64,000 nucleotides of DNA from Magicicada septendecula (lineage: Eukaryota > Arthropoda > Insecta > Hemiptera > Cicadidae), in contig CM068369.1 in NCBI GenBank assembly GCA_034769895.1, positions 148,032,574-148,096,573 of the forward strand, read 5' to 3'. Under the pieces are notes generated by a model. It was not told the DNA's origin. It saw only the letters and a list, made by a program, of their open reading frames with translations, and did not search any database. Both the position numbers and the translations under genes were made by a program. Position 1 is the first letter of the stretch. Each line of letters begins with the position of its first letter. Shown here in pieces: positions 17,611 to 30,939 of this stretch.

Positions 17611-17699
17611 GAATCTCTCTCTCACTCACTCTCTCTCTCTCTCTCTCTCTCGCTTTCTCTCTCCCTACACACAGACACGCGCGCGCGTGCGTGCGCACA
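17611..17699 (+). repeat. Compound (CT)n / (CA) / (CG)n microsatellite
   Basis: TCTC-rich run followed by ACACACAGACACGCGCGCGC. The Arg/Glu and Arg-Ala frames over it are simple-repeat artefacts. Confidence 0.95.
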
Positions 17700-19257
17700 A
17701 AGATCACGCATTTTGCGGAATGACCCCCAGCCTAAAAACATTATCATGTTAAAACCATTTCGTACATTTAATTTCTGATAAATTTTCTTTTTATTTTTAC
17801 ACCGCCTCATTGAATCATGTGTACACGTAGGCTATACTTAACACTGATAAGTAAAACATGGCGAATTGCACCAAATCTACAAAAACGAAATAGGCAACCT
17901 TCATAGGCTTCATATGTTTCAGTTCTACTGTCAAATATACGCATGTTTTTTTTTTAATTTATGAACAACCCCGTTTTGAAATCAACACTATTTTTTCTCT
18001 ACACATTTTGTCTTCGTAATATGAATTTTCAAATACATAATTATATTTTCTTCCTACTTTCAGTCGATTACTCGATATCGATCTGCATTAATTCACGCGT
18101 TTCTTTCACTTGAGGCCTTCGACTGTTTTTCATTCTTGACAGGCTGAATTTCATTCCTCCCTTCTATAGTTTCTACGAGGTCCTTGTGTGTGACAGTTAC
18201 CATCCCGTCTTGACAATGCAATACTGAACATACTGTTACGGTACAAGGACTACATAATACCGGTTTGCGTTCGGCTTTAAAACGTTTCTTAATGTAGAAT
18301 ATGTAAAACCTTTTTTAGAAAAAAGTACGCGTAATAAAATTCCATTATAAGGCTACTGAAGACAACAGAGCCAATGACAATGGGCTACTAGCACTGTTCG
18401 TAATCCTCATTTTTACTTAGAAAACGAGTTTATTAACTAAACGACCTTATAAACTTGTAAGCTTATAACATATAAACTAATAGGCCTGTAGTTGTAAACA
18501 GAGCAGTATTAGGCCTATAGTATTACGTACAGTGCCTCCGATCTTGCTTGTCAGTTGTATCGACTTGGGGGTGGCGGAATGGTAATGTTTATAAGCGTGC
18601 GCGGTAAATTACTCTTCAAGTGATAGCGTCAGTCTCACGACTGCACAGTGGTAATGTATTAAGTACATGCGGTGGTTATTTTCTTCTCTTTTTTCGTGCA
18701 TCCTTTCGTTTGCGTGCAGCACAAAAGTGCATGACGAACACGAGGACGCTGTATCCAACAAGCCTTTACAGGATGTTTTTTACTGGAGTAATAGCTTGTG
18801 TGTGGCTGTTAATGCCCCCACCACAGAATATCTAGTTGCCGCTACCAGTCGACACTCGTCGCAAAATGTTATGTCACAGTCTGATAAGTGTTAATGTTTT
18901 AGTAGGCATTTAATGGTACTATTATCTTGTTAACTCCTTCCTCACTTAAGTAATTTTTTTGAAACCAGGTACCCTGAGCTTGTTATGGGCGTTTTTTATT
19001 GTAGTTTGTAACCGAAATTGTAATGTACACAACACCTTATCTTATTTCAACATATACTCGTAGTAAAACAGAGAGAAACTACAACCCGAAAAACAATTTG
19101 TATTGTATTTTCTTCTAAAATATCACGTTGTGTAAATACCTAAATTTATGGCTTCTGGACAACGTACACATTGCCACATGGGATTATGTTTTCGAGATTG
19201 CGTTTTTGCTGACAAATTTATGAGGTTACACAACTTCAATTTAAGCCTAGGATTCGT
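17700..19257. other. No recognised gene
   Basis: Two overlapping frames of about 70 codons at 18620-18894 show no known motif. Nothing else supported. Confidence 0.5.
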
Positions 19258-19274
19258 TTCTTCTTCTTCTTCTT
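19258..19274 (-). repeat. (AAG)n 3' tail of RTE-like element
   Basis: Read on the minus strand, (AAG)n begins directly after the TAG stop of the reverse transcriptase pseudogene. That is where an RTE-like element with almost no 3' UTR would carry its microsatellite tail. Confidence 0.7.
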
Positions 19275-19940
19275 CTATGGCGTCACAATTCGAAGTCGAA
19301 CCTTAGCCTCCATAGTCATCCGCCTCCATTTTTCCCTGACCTTGGCGATCGATGTCCATCTTTTTATTGTAAGTTAAATATCAGTATCCCTCGCCACTGC
19401 GTCAATCCAGCGTGTCTTGGGTCTTCCGACAGTCCTTGTGCCCTCGATTTGATTAAACAGTATCTTCCTAGGTATTCGGTTGCCTTCCATCCTAATGATG
19501 TGTCCTTCCCATTGCAATCTACGCAGTCGGATGGTGGTGGCCAGATCATTGTCTTTATACAGCTTGTATAGCTCTTCATTGTGACGCATTCTCCATATCC
19601 CATTGAGTTGGATTGGTCGATATATTTTCCTCAAAATTCTCCTTTAAAAAGTATTGACTATGTTAGCGGCTTGTTTGTTCACAGTCCAAGTCTCGCTGAC
19701 ATATACTGTCATCGGTCTAATCATAACTTTATATAATGCGACCTTGGACTGATGCTGGATATTCCATGTCTTGAATATAGATGTCAACGAAGCATATGAT
19801 CTATTTGCGGCCTGTATCCTTTTCCTTATTTCATTTATTTCTTCATTGTTTTCTACCATCCAACATCCCAAATATTTAAAATGATTAACTATTTCCAAGT
19901 TAAATGGTTTGATTTCAAACTGTTCGTTTCTTCTTAGTTA
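19275..19940 (-). pseudogene. RTE-like reverse transcriptase C-terminus, three stops
   Basis: The minus-strand frame shows FKYLGCWM, EINEIRKRIQAANRSYASL, KVALYKVMIRP and ETWTVNK, then RKIYRPIQLNGIWRM, the LQWEGHIIRMEGNRIP motif, a GRPKTRWIDAVA box and VREKWRRMTMEAKVRLRIVTP just before the terminal TAG. These are the thumb and C-terminal motifs of RTE-like endonuclease-reverse transcriptases of insects. Two internal TAA stops interrupt one continuous frame: one at about 19641, where Glu is usual, and one at about 19380. The catalytic palm, including the FADD box, and the endonuclease are missing. It is a dead 5'-truncated insertion whose frame is otherwise well preserved. Confidence 0.85.
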
Positions 19941-21091
19941 TTTGTAAAAACTACTTTATTTACAGTCATCTTCAATAACCACAAATAAAAAAGATACAGT
20001 TATCTAGGCCTGCTCATGTATATATGAGGAGGAACGATGTAAATGTTTTGTTGTTTCATCATGACGATGTGATGGTGGAAGACAAGTCGAGGTAGATAAC
20101 TACAAAATTGAAGTACGAAACGTTAAAGAGTATAATTTATTAAGTAAGTAAATATGTAATATGATTCGATATATTAGTTCTATGTTGCTATCTAAGATGT
20201 TACGTCATTTATTTAAGTTTGTAAATTTATAATCTTCTGCCTTATATGTTTGTGAGCTTATCTTTATATGAGACAAAAAAACCGATTCAATTCATCAATC
20301 ACCTTACTGCTTGTTGTTCTAACCGGTTGCCTCCATGTCGACAGACACCAGATCGTATTAAACATATTTCTATGCTGGCTGTTTGAGTAAAAAAGCATAG
20401 GAGAAGAAAGCAGTAGTTATAATTAAGAGAAAACGTAAGGAAACCCATTTCTGCACGTGTATAACCAACGGGTTGTGATTATCTGCCTTTCCAGGTCTAC
20501 AAGTCGTTGCTACTATGAACTTCCATCGTAGCTCGGCTGACCCAAATACCTGTTTCCATAAGCGTACGCTCATTATTAGTCTTCGTATTCTGTCTAATCT
20601 CACGGCTATAACGTAATTCCTTCTGCATGTTTTGTAACGTCCAACTATCGCCTTCCTATTTCGTTTGTTTGTAAACATTATGTACTTTCTACTTTGTTGT
20701 AAATTAACGCATGTTAACTTACGATTACTATAAAGGCCATAAATCGTGTTCCATTAGACGTGCACTTACAAAGTTTATTGCCAATCATTGGTCATAAAAT
20801 TGTTTTAAATTTTAAAACTAACAATATATTTTCTATAATTCAAGGAAATTTAATAGTAATCGTCACTCAAGTTAAAATATTTTTACTCATCATACTTTTA
20901 TTTAATCCAGCAAATGTTACGAGAAATTGTCTGTGTGTATGTTTGCCAGGATTGGTGCGTAGGCTATCATTTAGAACTGTGGTCTTATGTGGTATTCCGA
21001 TTATAAATAAATAATGAATGACGCTTTGAGAAAGGTAGTACGGGGCTGAGACGTGAAGGTAAAGATAGATTGACAAGAAGAACCGTTGACA
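19941..21091. other. No recognised gene
   Basis: Frames at 20370-20678 and 20760-21014 have no recognisable motif. Nothing else supported. Confidence 0.5.
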
Positions 21092-21135
21092 GCGACGACC
21101 GAAAGAGAGAGAGAGAGGGGGGAGAAAAAAAAGAA

Positions 21136-21209
<74 letters not shown>

Positions 21210-21265
21210 AGAGAGACAGACAGACAGAGACACAGATAGACAGAGAGAGATTGAGAAATACATAA
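21092..21265 (+). repeat. (GA)n microsatellite
   Basis: Long GA array (densest at 21139-21220) with GACA and GATA variants on the right. Poly-Ser/Leu and Arg/Glu frames across it are artefacts. Confidence 0.97.
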
Positions 21266-22469
21266 GTACACAGACAAACAAAAAGAGAGAGAATGGGAAA
21301 TAATGATAGATTTATATAATTTTTGTAGTTAATATCTGAAGGAATACCACATGATTCGGCAATAATTGCGAGTTCTTTTGTTTCCGAAATTGAATTTTAT
21401 AGATACTTAGAGCATAAAATTACTGCGTACGTAATGAAAGACATGCAGTACTTTCAGGCGTATTACAACATTTTATTTTCTTATTACAAGGACACATTTT
21501 TTCTCTTCCACACTAGTCCGCCTAAAATTATACAAACAATTTCGCGTTGTAAAGCGAAGTGTCAAATTTAATGAAGGTACGGTATGTATAAAATCCGTGT
21601 TTTATATAGCCTACAGGTTTAAAATTACGTTAATACGTTTACTAAATAATGTAACGCTCGTTTGTGTCATATGAAAACGTGTAACTGACAGGTAAGGCTA
21701 ACAGTTTTTCACGTATTATTTCTGTACTGCGCGCACAAAGGGTACGTCAGGCATGAATGACACACATTGAATTTGTGAGTGTTTTGTCAATAAACAACTG
21801 AAATTATTTTAGCTGACACTCTCAAGTATCACTTTACTAGCTTTAGGGCTAAATTTTTAAAATAACTTGTTTTCAAGCGTCAAGATATACTTCCCCCTAA
21901 TTGTTTACTTTACAAGTTTCTGAATAATAAAATGTTTACGCGCGTGAGTTTGTAATGTGTATAGATATTTATACACAGTGACACAATTAACTATACTTAT
22001 ACTAGATATTCTTACAGTTTTATACGAGTTTAAAATTGCGTGTCAATAAATTTTATAGGTGATTTCAGACAACCATTACTCTCAATATTAAACTGGATAC
22101 AATGAACCAAAATAATAAACAGAATTCTTTTATTATCTGTTTATAAAATCTGAAGAGAAAATTTATTAAACTTTTTAATTTTTTCTGTATATAGTAATTT
22201 TTATGAAAGAAATATTAAATTTTCAAAAACATAACAACGTTTTTAGTTGCACTGTATAGAGTAAAAATTCTGAAAATGTGGAATTACAAATACTTGAGAA
22301 AAGTTTAAAAATATGGATATTAGAACGATAAAAAGAATTCGATTTTTTATGTTCATATATTAAAGTTTATGCTTCAGGTATTATGCTGACACTGTATTAA
22401 AAAGTGATGTTAAGTATTAGTTGTCACGGGAAGTTAAAATAGACTATGGCCTTCTCCGAACAAAATCTC
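21266..22469. other. AT-rich DNA, nothing recognised
   Basis: No coding or repeat signal recognised. Confidence 0.55.
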
Positions 22470-23040
22470 AAAGTACTCTGTGGTCTTAGAATTTAGAAAA
22501 CTGGTAGACTTAACACATTTTAAATACTTGGATAGCAATTTTAAAATGGATGGAACTAGATTAAAAAATTCGAGCCTTTAAAATAGGTTATGGTATTATT
22601 GGCCGATGTTTTCAAAGGAAAACAAAGAAGGAGGCATTATTATCGTTGTTAAAGACACTGGCAGTACCCACACTCAGGCATGACAGAGAATCTAGGATTA
22701 TAAGAGTATTAAAAGCAGAAAGATTCAATCACCCTTCTGAAGTTTATAAGAAGAGTTAATGGATTTGATCAACGAGGGATGATATGGAACGTGGTTTCAT
22801 ATGAGCAGACTGTTTATGAGGCTTTATATAAATAAGAATCGGGCTTTAAATATTTAGTCGTAACATGAAGATTAAAACTAACCGTATGATTAGGCTCGTC
22901 GAACACCTCAAAATTTTGTAATAAGCTAGGTTGGGAAGTAATACAGGATAATAGGAAGCGGAAGTTTTAAGAAGCCTGGGCGCACCGATAAAAGGGTGGA
23001 AACAGTGGAAAAGTAATTGGCGAGGTGTCAAATACACGAC
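22470..23040 (+). pseudogene. RTE-like reverse transcriptase fragment, heavily decayed
   Basis: In one plus frame at about 22505 there is VDLTHFKYLDSNF. After a frame change come IIGRCFQRKTKKEALLS and LKTLAVPTL, matching the thumb region (FKYLG, KTRKETQLKFYK, VPTLLYGSE) of RTE-like endonuclease-reverse transcriptases. Near 22975 a frame reading APIKGWKQWK resembles the C-terminal GRPxKRW box. Numerous stops and indels separate these parts. The order along the strand is right for one 5'-truncated insertion. I am confident of the middle segment and less so of the ends. Confidence 0.6.
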
Positions 23041-23599
23041 TGTAACCCCTCCTTATTTTTTATTTGTGTTTTATATATATATATATTTTTTTAAAGAGAG
23101 GCTACTAGATAATTAGAACTAGGCAAGAGGCCTAGAAGAAGCATAAAATGTGCTGGGTCCAGTGAGACGGGACTTGCAATTAAAAGTCTCTATTAACCAA
23201 CAATAACAACTTTTATTATTTCATGTGTTTTCATAATTCACATAATTATAGTAATATTTCTTCAATCATGTTTTATATTTTAATCATACTCATATGTCAT
23301 AAATTCATAAATTGTTTAATATCACAACCCCAAATATTTCAAATATCTTTTTTATAACACCTGACATAAAGATAATACATGATTTAGCATACATACATAT
23401 ATACATATAGATCACAGACAAAGTACAACATATTTTTCCCTTTTTTCTTTTTTCCTGGCCAATGGTCAACCTCTATAATTATCACAATGCAATTATCCAT
23501 AGAATAATAATCAATAACAGACGACCTCAATTCATGAGTTTAAAACATGCCTTGTGAACAGCCTATATGGTTTATTAAAAGGGGCAGTATATGGATATA
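23041..23599. other. AT-rich DNA
   Basis: The first part could be 3' UTR of the preceding retroelement fragment; a short (TA)n lies near 23075. Nothing else recognised. Confidence 0.45.
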
Positions 23600-23913
23600 G
23601 AAGCCGGCACCTAGCTTGTATAATTTTATGCAAATTACAATTTATAATTTAAGAAAGAATCCGAATTGCCCATAATAAACAGAAAATACAATCATAAATT
23701 TAAGTGTCAGTACAGCCTGTATAATTTTATAAACATTGTAAAATCTTTCATTTTATAAAAATATAAAAATTTAAAGAAAATCTGAATTGACCATAACAGC
23801 AAGAAAAGACAACAATAATTTAAAGTGTCAGTACAGCCTGTATAATTTTATAAACATTGTAAAATCTTTCATTTTATAAAAATATAAAAATTTAAAGAAA
23901 ATCTGAATTGACC
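23600..23913 (+). repeat. 121-bp tandem repeat, about 2.5 units
   Basis: Two nearly identical units begin at CAGTACAGCCTGTATAATTT (23708 and 23829, exactly 121 bp apart) and run through TTTAAAGAAAATCTGAATTG. A diverged third unit (GCTTGTATAATTTTATGCAA onward) lies to the left from about 23610. Non-coding and AT-rich. Confidence 0.9.
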
Positions 23914-24440
23914 CGGCCGCCGACATGTGCCAGAGCTTGACCCAACATAAGGTAACATGTTCTGTGCCTGCATAGATCAGCACCAACAGGTGACTACCCC
24001 ATGTTAAAATGTGTGAACCGGCCTAATGCAAATAAAAAAAACCCTAACCCTTCTATGACTTAAGAAAATGATAATGTGCCAACAAAAAACCGATTGTGAT
24101 AGATACCAGACCAGCCTGTTACAAACTGCACTCACCTACATAACTAAAATACCGCTCCCCCATAAACTTCTACAACCCCATTCAGAATCACAGTAAAAAG
24201 TAAAGCATAAAATTAATGACAGCCGGACACACCCCGGCGACCAGGCCTACAATTCCTCCGGAGCGTAATTACATTATGAGCACTATATTACTGAAAGTTT
24301 GCAGCCAAAATTCTGTCCAGCGAGACATGAGCACAATGACGTCTAACTTGAGTTTTCTATGGATGGTTAAATTCACAGAACATGGTGTTTGCTGTAGAGG
24401 CCTAGTGTAATTTAAAAATTGCTTAAATATCACCTCATTT
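23914..24440. other. Unassigned, moderately GC-rich start
   Basis: The sequence after the tandem repeat (CCGGCCGCCGACATGTGCC) is much richer in G+C and may be a transposon edge. No motif recognised. Confidence 0.35.
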
Positions 24441-24455
24441 TGGTCCAGGGTTACA

Positions 24456-24827
24456 GTGGCATGCCTTACAGTGGTGTCCCTTCCTGCAGCGGCGGAACTA
24501 GAGTCTAATGGAGTTCAGTTCATGGTGAAGGTGGAGTTACACCATGCTGCAGTCACATCTCCTACTACCTCGGGAACCCGGAGGTCGATTGAGCTTTTAC
24601 TTATGCATAAAAGAGAAGAAAAAAACCACAATTATACAAGCTCTGCGCTGCCGGGAGAGACGTGTAGACTGGTGTTTCGCTTCTGTAGCAGGGCACTGAC
24701 TGACTCGAACGTGCAGTCAGCGAGTCTGATCAGCGAACCAGATTACAAGTTTCACCCACAGATGGCGCGGGCATGCCCCAACTCCGCGGTAACACACAGT
24801 AAATACAGAACAACACTTAATGAATAA
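24456..24827 (+). other. Isolated 123-codon GC-rich open frame, unknown
   Basis: An open frame from ATG to TAA, near 50% G+C in an AT-rich setting. The translation is basic and has no motif, signal peptide or membrane segment that I recognise. There is no visible TATA box, and splice sites or a poly-A signal cannot be assigned with confidence. It could be a transposon remnant, an exon in a longer gene, or chance. I do not assign a function. Confidence 0.2.
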
Positions 24828-24830
24828 ATC

Positions 24831-27800
24831 GCAATTATATTAATAAATTCTCCTTTATACAAACACCGGTTTCTCAAGAAAACCGGCACACGACGATGAT
24901 GAGATATATTTGTCAATCCAAATCTACTCACTTATTTAATTTATTTATGTAATCGCATTTATTCTCATCCCTTCATATACTACTACCCTTCAAACATAAC
25001 TGTTTACAGCTTTGATTATGTACGGTATTGAAAGAAATTCCTATGCTAGTAATGGCATACTAAAGTAAATTATTGATGATTTATCGCATTGTTTGAAAAG
25101 GACGCTAAGCTTTTATTCTTTCGTATTATTTTCCCTAGTTTGTTTTTATACAACAATGATTTTTGTTTTAGTGTGACTAAATCTATACAAAAACAGATAG
25201 TATTAAAAGAAATTTAAGTTCTTTACGCTATGCGAATGCTGTGATTAACAGCTAAGCACTAATTATATATACGGGACACAATTCAACTAAATAGTATAAA
25301 AAGTAACCAAATTGTTTTTTTTATGCCTTGAAATTTATTAATGTGATATCGTGATAATTTTGTCTTGCATTTTCCGCCTAAAATATTTGTCTGCTCCTCG
25401 CGATATACCACTCGCTTAGACATACTCGTAAAGTCTAATCAAAACAGAAATTAAAGTATTAGTTTTTGAAAACACAACGGAAGCCGAAGAGCGCGTATAG
25501 TTAAGTGGATTTTTAAGATGAAATAATTACTTACGTATTGATAAAATAGGTTAATAAAATCAGTGATCTTTCCACCGATTGTGATGTTGAGTTTTTACTT
25601 AATAGTCAACGTCTATGTTAACATGTTGTTATCGTTTTAAACGAATTTTAAGAATATTTGTTTGTATCACTATATAATTTTGGTTTTATAAGGTTCAATA
25701 ATGAACGGCGCGTATGCCGCAGCGTTTGAAATGTTGTATAATTAGAATTAATTAATGACTCGATTACTTAATAAACCAAATGTAATAAGTTAATTTATTA
25801 TCTAAATAACCGGTGAATAGTTATATTTCATTATAATGTAAAATAGATGTAATGGGTAAGGTAAATAATGTTAGTGAGTACAAAATGTTTGTCATCTCAT
25901 AATATCAAGATGTTAATGGTTTAATCAAAGTTATTAAAGATGTTCAATAATTACCGTATCAAAAATTTATGTAAAAATTAAAACGGCACTTGTTTTGACT
26001 TTACGATGTTCAGCTAACTTTATTTTCCGCGTGAAGTCATTGTTTTTGTAATACTTATATTCACGAAGAAGTTTAAAAGACACACAAACATATGTACCAA
26101 CTTATCACTAAGTTTAATGATTCTTTTACTAATTTTTATTTAATTTTTTTAATACTTTTGTACTACAGTTATTTACATATTACTTTATAAGCGTTTTAAA
26201 ATTTAAATTAGATAAATTTTTATAAATTATTTGTTTCTTATTAAAGATTCTTTAATAAATTTATCACCAAAGTGAATGTACGCATACAGTATTCAGTAAT
26301 TGAACTGATTATATGTTATCAATTCAAAATAAGCTGGTAGAGATTTTTGCAGATCGCAAATATATTTATAAAAACCATTTTAATTAAGAAAATACGGACG
26401 TATCTCTAATACGCGATTTTGTAACCTGTAGTAGAAATAAATTTAACTTGTAAATAAAGCAACTAAATCACTGATGTAAATATGAAATCTATTCTTACTT
26501 TAAACCTAACATGTTAAAATCTTATTTTTCTATATATGACCATTAATCGGTTTTTAAAGATCACTAGAATGTTCCGGATGGAGTTAAAACACTTAGTCAG
26601 GAACATTATATGCTTGGTTAAGTCTGAACTCACAATGCGTATAATATAACATAGAATGAAAAACAGAATTTAAAGTACTAATGCATCTCACCACAATTTT
26701 GTTGAATATGATAACGGTGTTGTTACCAACGGCTCAATGCAGTAATTGAAAATGTTCATATGAAAACAGCAAAACTATGGATTCGTTTTTTACTTAGAAA
26801 CTGTTTCGTTTCTTGTCTAATAAATGAAATATAATTTAAAGTGCCAAGTTGCAACAATTATAATCATTTAGGGATTAGTGTTTCGATACAAATTTATTAC
26901 TTGTCTGGAAATATTGGATGATCAAAGTGAACGATAGACTAGTGTATACGCAATGCAATGTATCGCTGTAATTTGTTACTTCATGTGTAGCTCATGGAAT
27001 CATGACTTCTGTTAAAACTTCATTTATATTTCTCTGGAAAGTAATAAAGAACGCAGTCACGTTTAGAACTCGTGTTTTTCATGTTAAATTTATACCGCTT
27101 ACACTGTTTGCCCCTGATAGATACAGTTTATTGATAACAAAAAGTTAAACTCTTTCTTGTGAAAGAAATGCTATTAAATTTTCCGTTTCTGGCACAGCAG
27201 GTGGCCTACACCTGATCGCCATGACAAGCAAGTTTTGTTTTTACTAAAAAATATTATTACATTACATTGCGTAACTGCATAACCTTAAATTTCGATTGTA
27301 GTACTCCCCCGACTGCTTGACCCTCAGTAGTCTTTTGAGCGGTAGTGCTTTCTAGCAGAGAAACGCACTAAGTTTATAAATTAAACAAAAAATTAGAGAG
27401 AACGGGAGGAAACCTGTTTTCGCTCGCCGATACACATGTATGATACTGTGTAACAAAGAGTTAAAATTTATGTCGTACATCTAACACGACAGTCCTGAAT
27501 AAATAATCCAGTCCGCCACATAAATATCACAAATTCTCGTGTACAGCGTATACCCGAGAAGTGATTTTCAATTCTGTATCACAGCTGAACAACACGCAAA
27601 GTCTCGTATGTTAACATAGTAGTAATTTACACTCTAAATGTAGCATGTTCAAGGTGAAGTACTGAGAGCAATAAACAAAATAAGATATCTTAATCTCGAT
27701 TGTGCTCGTACGCGCTGAGCACACAATCAACTAAAGTTGATTATAATATTTCGAAATTCTATCTGGTAAAAGGTAATGACAGAAGGAATTCAAAAAATAT

Positions 27801-30342
27801 ATTTTGACCCTTGTGTGTGTAGTTGGTGGTTATAGTACAGGTATCTCATGCAGTAGGACGGCCATTATCCTGACTACTCCAATCCTGAAACAGACAATTA
27901 AAAATAAAACATATATCAGATAACCTACAATATAACCTAAACTATTCATGTAATACTGATTTTATATGAAAGAAAATCAGTTCTTAATTGCTAAGAAAAT
28001 AATAAATAATAGTCCACATAGTTTTTTTAATATTCTTTTCAATTAATGTATATTGACTATAACTAAACGTTTTATTAAATTAAACTTAAATATTAATTTT
28101 TAAAAATTTTTGTTAATTTTTATGATTTGATGTTTTTCATACAAAATACATTCCAATTTCATGTAAAGAATTGTGAGCAATTTTTAAATTCTATGACTTA
28201 CAATAAAAACAAAATATTCTTAGGATTTTTTATAACGTTCTTGAAATTTGCTGTCTGGTATCATTTTTTGTTAATTTTTCTGTAATAAATGGTTTGTTTG
28301 GAATTTTATTTGGTATTTACATATTTATTAATGAATCGTCTTTTAACGTAAGTTACATAATATTATAATTATCCAATTGAACTTTCGCAGAGATTAATAC
28401 GGATGACCACAGAGACTTAGGATGATCCGGATGCAGGGTTTAATCCGGCGTCATAACGTACTGAAGGTGATGGTGGCCTACGTAACTAACATCTCGTGTA
28501 CAATACCAATTTTCCTGATCCGTTCTTTGAAGTTTTAAACCAACAATTGAATTTAGAATAACCTTTTATATTATTTATCACTTAGACTAAATACTGTTTA
28601 TCCCATAAATATGAGGTCTGATACCAGTAACAGTAGTCTTCTACGTCAGCAGCCCGTGTTCCTCGGAGTGTTGTTTACAGCTTGCACACAACGTACAAGG
28701 CGATTAACATTGCGGCGAGTTCACTTTCATTGATTGCAACATCCTTCTTTAATAAGCGGCAATAAACTGTACGCTGTCGTATAGACCTTTAGAAGAATGC
28801 GTGACCATACGACATGCGATGCGAGGACATACGACACAGTTGCATGTCATCCAGATATTAAAATGCTGAATGAAGAATAACTGAATGAAGACGATACTGT
28901 ATAATCCTCGGCAAAGTAACAGCATTACCGTCAATACTCTGAACAATTTATTATACTTAGTGTCGAAAGGGATTGTCGTAGTGTATGCTTTCACCATGCT
29001 GTAGTTAGAGTAAATAACAGTTGTACGAACAAAACGAACAAAGAGCGTTTCTATCAAATAGATAACTAAACCTTTATTTTTTATATTTCCATATCTATAC
29101 AAATTAATGACTCACAAGTTACAAGCTTTAGCTAATTATGAAATATTTGTGTTGTAAGACACAGTAATGTAAATACTAAATTTAAGTAAACGGAAGTTAA
29201 AATTCAGAGACTTCAAAGATCCTTTCAATCACAAAGATTGAAATAGTAAGCTCACTGAGATGCAGAAATCGTCAGTATTTGGAACGAAATAGACTTATTA
29301 TTATCTAATTTAATAAATTATTATTATTATTATTTAATTTAAGTCTTATAGATTTATTTATCTAATGATAAATTTCAATATTAGGTATTTTTTCAATTAA
29401 CAGAAAATTACGAAAACCCCGTTACTCCATTGTTTCATAAAATAGCGATTGTAAATGAGATAATCATGTAATAAACATTTAAAATATCCAATTACTGCAT
29501 TGCTTTTTAATAAAATTTATTATCATAATGCCTAAATAACAAATAATTTAGTCTTAGCTTTTACGTGTATGCACGTTTCCATAGATATCTATAGGCCTAT
29601 TTTCTAATGCTTATCTCAAACTACATAACAGATAGCATAGTGTTTAAAGTTTTTTTGCAAGTATAGATTACAGACTTTTGAAAACTACAGAATTTAATTG
29701 GTCCAAAATTTACAACGTGTGTTGACAGATATTACTGTAATTCTGTCAAAATTAAAGTTACCGAGTTTGTATTTTGAATAAAATTCTTCATAACATATTC
29801 TGCCTATACTGTTAGGCCTAGATGGTTTTAAAATACATGAAAACAAATATGATATTTTAACAAATAACTGACGTTAATCCTGTTATTTTACTGTTTTTTT
29901 TTGTTAATAAGGCAACTTTGTCAGGAGAATAAAGCTGCTACACAGAGTTAATATTGTGAAATATGAAGGCTATTTTGTTCAAACAGTCGCACAACCACTG
30001 AATTGAGTGTACACACGTAATACGTATACACTTTCAAATTTCTGTAACTCTTAAATGGTACAGATATGAGATCTAAAGTTCTGTTAATTCTTTATTATCG
30101 TTTAGTAAATTTACAATTTGCGTGAAGTGGGTATGTTTGAGTAGTGTAAGCACTCTTGTTGCTTGAGAGATTACATGTATAAAAACGTCAAGACGCAAAT
30201 AAAACGACTAAACCGTAATATGAAGTAACAAATTTATTAATTAAAAATTAAACACTAATAAATTGTGATATTGATATTTTAACGAGAAGGGTTCACTTCT
30301 TATCCTTTAAAATCTATGACCTTCGTTTTTTGTGGAGAAGTG
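24831..30342. other. Long AT-rich stretch without recognised features
   Basis: About 5.5 kb with no frame that resembles a protein I know, no tandem array and no transposon terminus that I could identify. A 117-codon minus-strand frame at 28749-29102 has no familiar motif. It could be intron or intergenic DNA. Confidence 0.5.
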
Positions 30343-30462
30343 TTAACTTGTGCTCCTTGGTATGAGATTTAGGTCGTGTTCTTTCACATATCGGCGGGTG
30401 TCCTCGGCTGAATCTGGTGTCAGAAAAGAGCGCTTAGAATTGACGTTCCCCAATATCAGCTC
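30343..30462 (-). CDS. Candidate terminal coding exon, unknown protein
   Basis: On the minus strand, AG at 30464-30463 (after a pyrimidine-poor TATTTCAATTAGGAATTAG) is followed by 39 open codons and a TAA at 30345-30343. The peptide ends with DTRRYVKEHDLNLIPRSTS. Codon choice and G+C (close to 50%) stand out from the AT-rich flanks, and an AATAAA lies downstream near 30232. This is the layout of a last exon. I do not recognise the protein, the branch/pyrimidine tract is poor, and no upstream exon was found. It may be chance or a relic. Confidence 0.2.
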   Translation of the reverse strand, partial: ELILGNVNSKRSFLTPDSAEDTRRYVKEHDLNLIPRSTS

Positions 30463-30939
30463 CTAATTCCTAATTGAAATATCCACAGTTAGAACATGTC
30501 CTCAGCAAACACAAAAAATAATATAGACAAGGCACATTCTTTCTCTATGCCATTTTTTCATTAGTTTTTAAAATAATTTTCGGCTTTGTGTTATTGTTAG
30601 CTTATTTTTCTTATCTCAAGAAACAATCGACAACAGTACTGTCTCTCAGCCGAGTAGTAACAGGAAAAACATTTGTACGAACGCTTTTAATGGCTATAAA
30701 AACATGACGCCATGAAAGACGCACACACAAACACGCGCATGTACGTGTACGCGTGCGATGATAATGACATATTGTTTTATTTAATGATTCTCTGATTTCA
30801 ACAATATTATACCAAATTATGTTAGTTACGTGAACTACGGAGTTACTACTTGTCTACATTTTACGTTTGTGAGAAGATGAAAACAGAATTAAACCTTTTT
30901 TCTAGAGTTCTGGTCATTTTATCTGATTAGTTTTTTCAG
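30463..30939. other. No recognised feature
   Basis: A short ACGCGCATGTACGTGTACGC simple-sequence patch lies near 30735. Nothing else seen. Confidence 0.5.

Noticed and set aside
20867..21303. Ser/Leu-rich and Arg/Glu-rich open frames
   Set aside because: Artefact of the (GA)n array.
24456..24827. Assigning a named product to the GC-rich frame
   Set aside because: No motif could be recognised; left as unknown.
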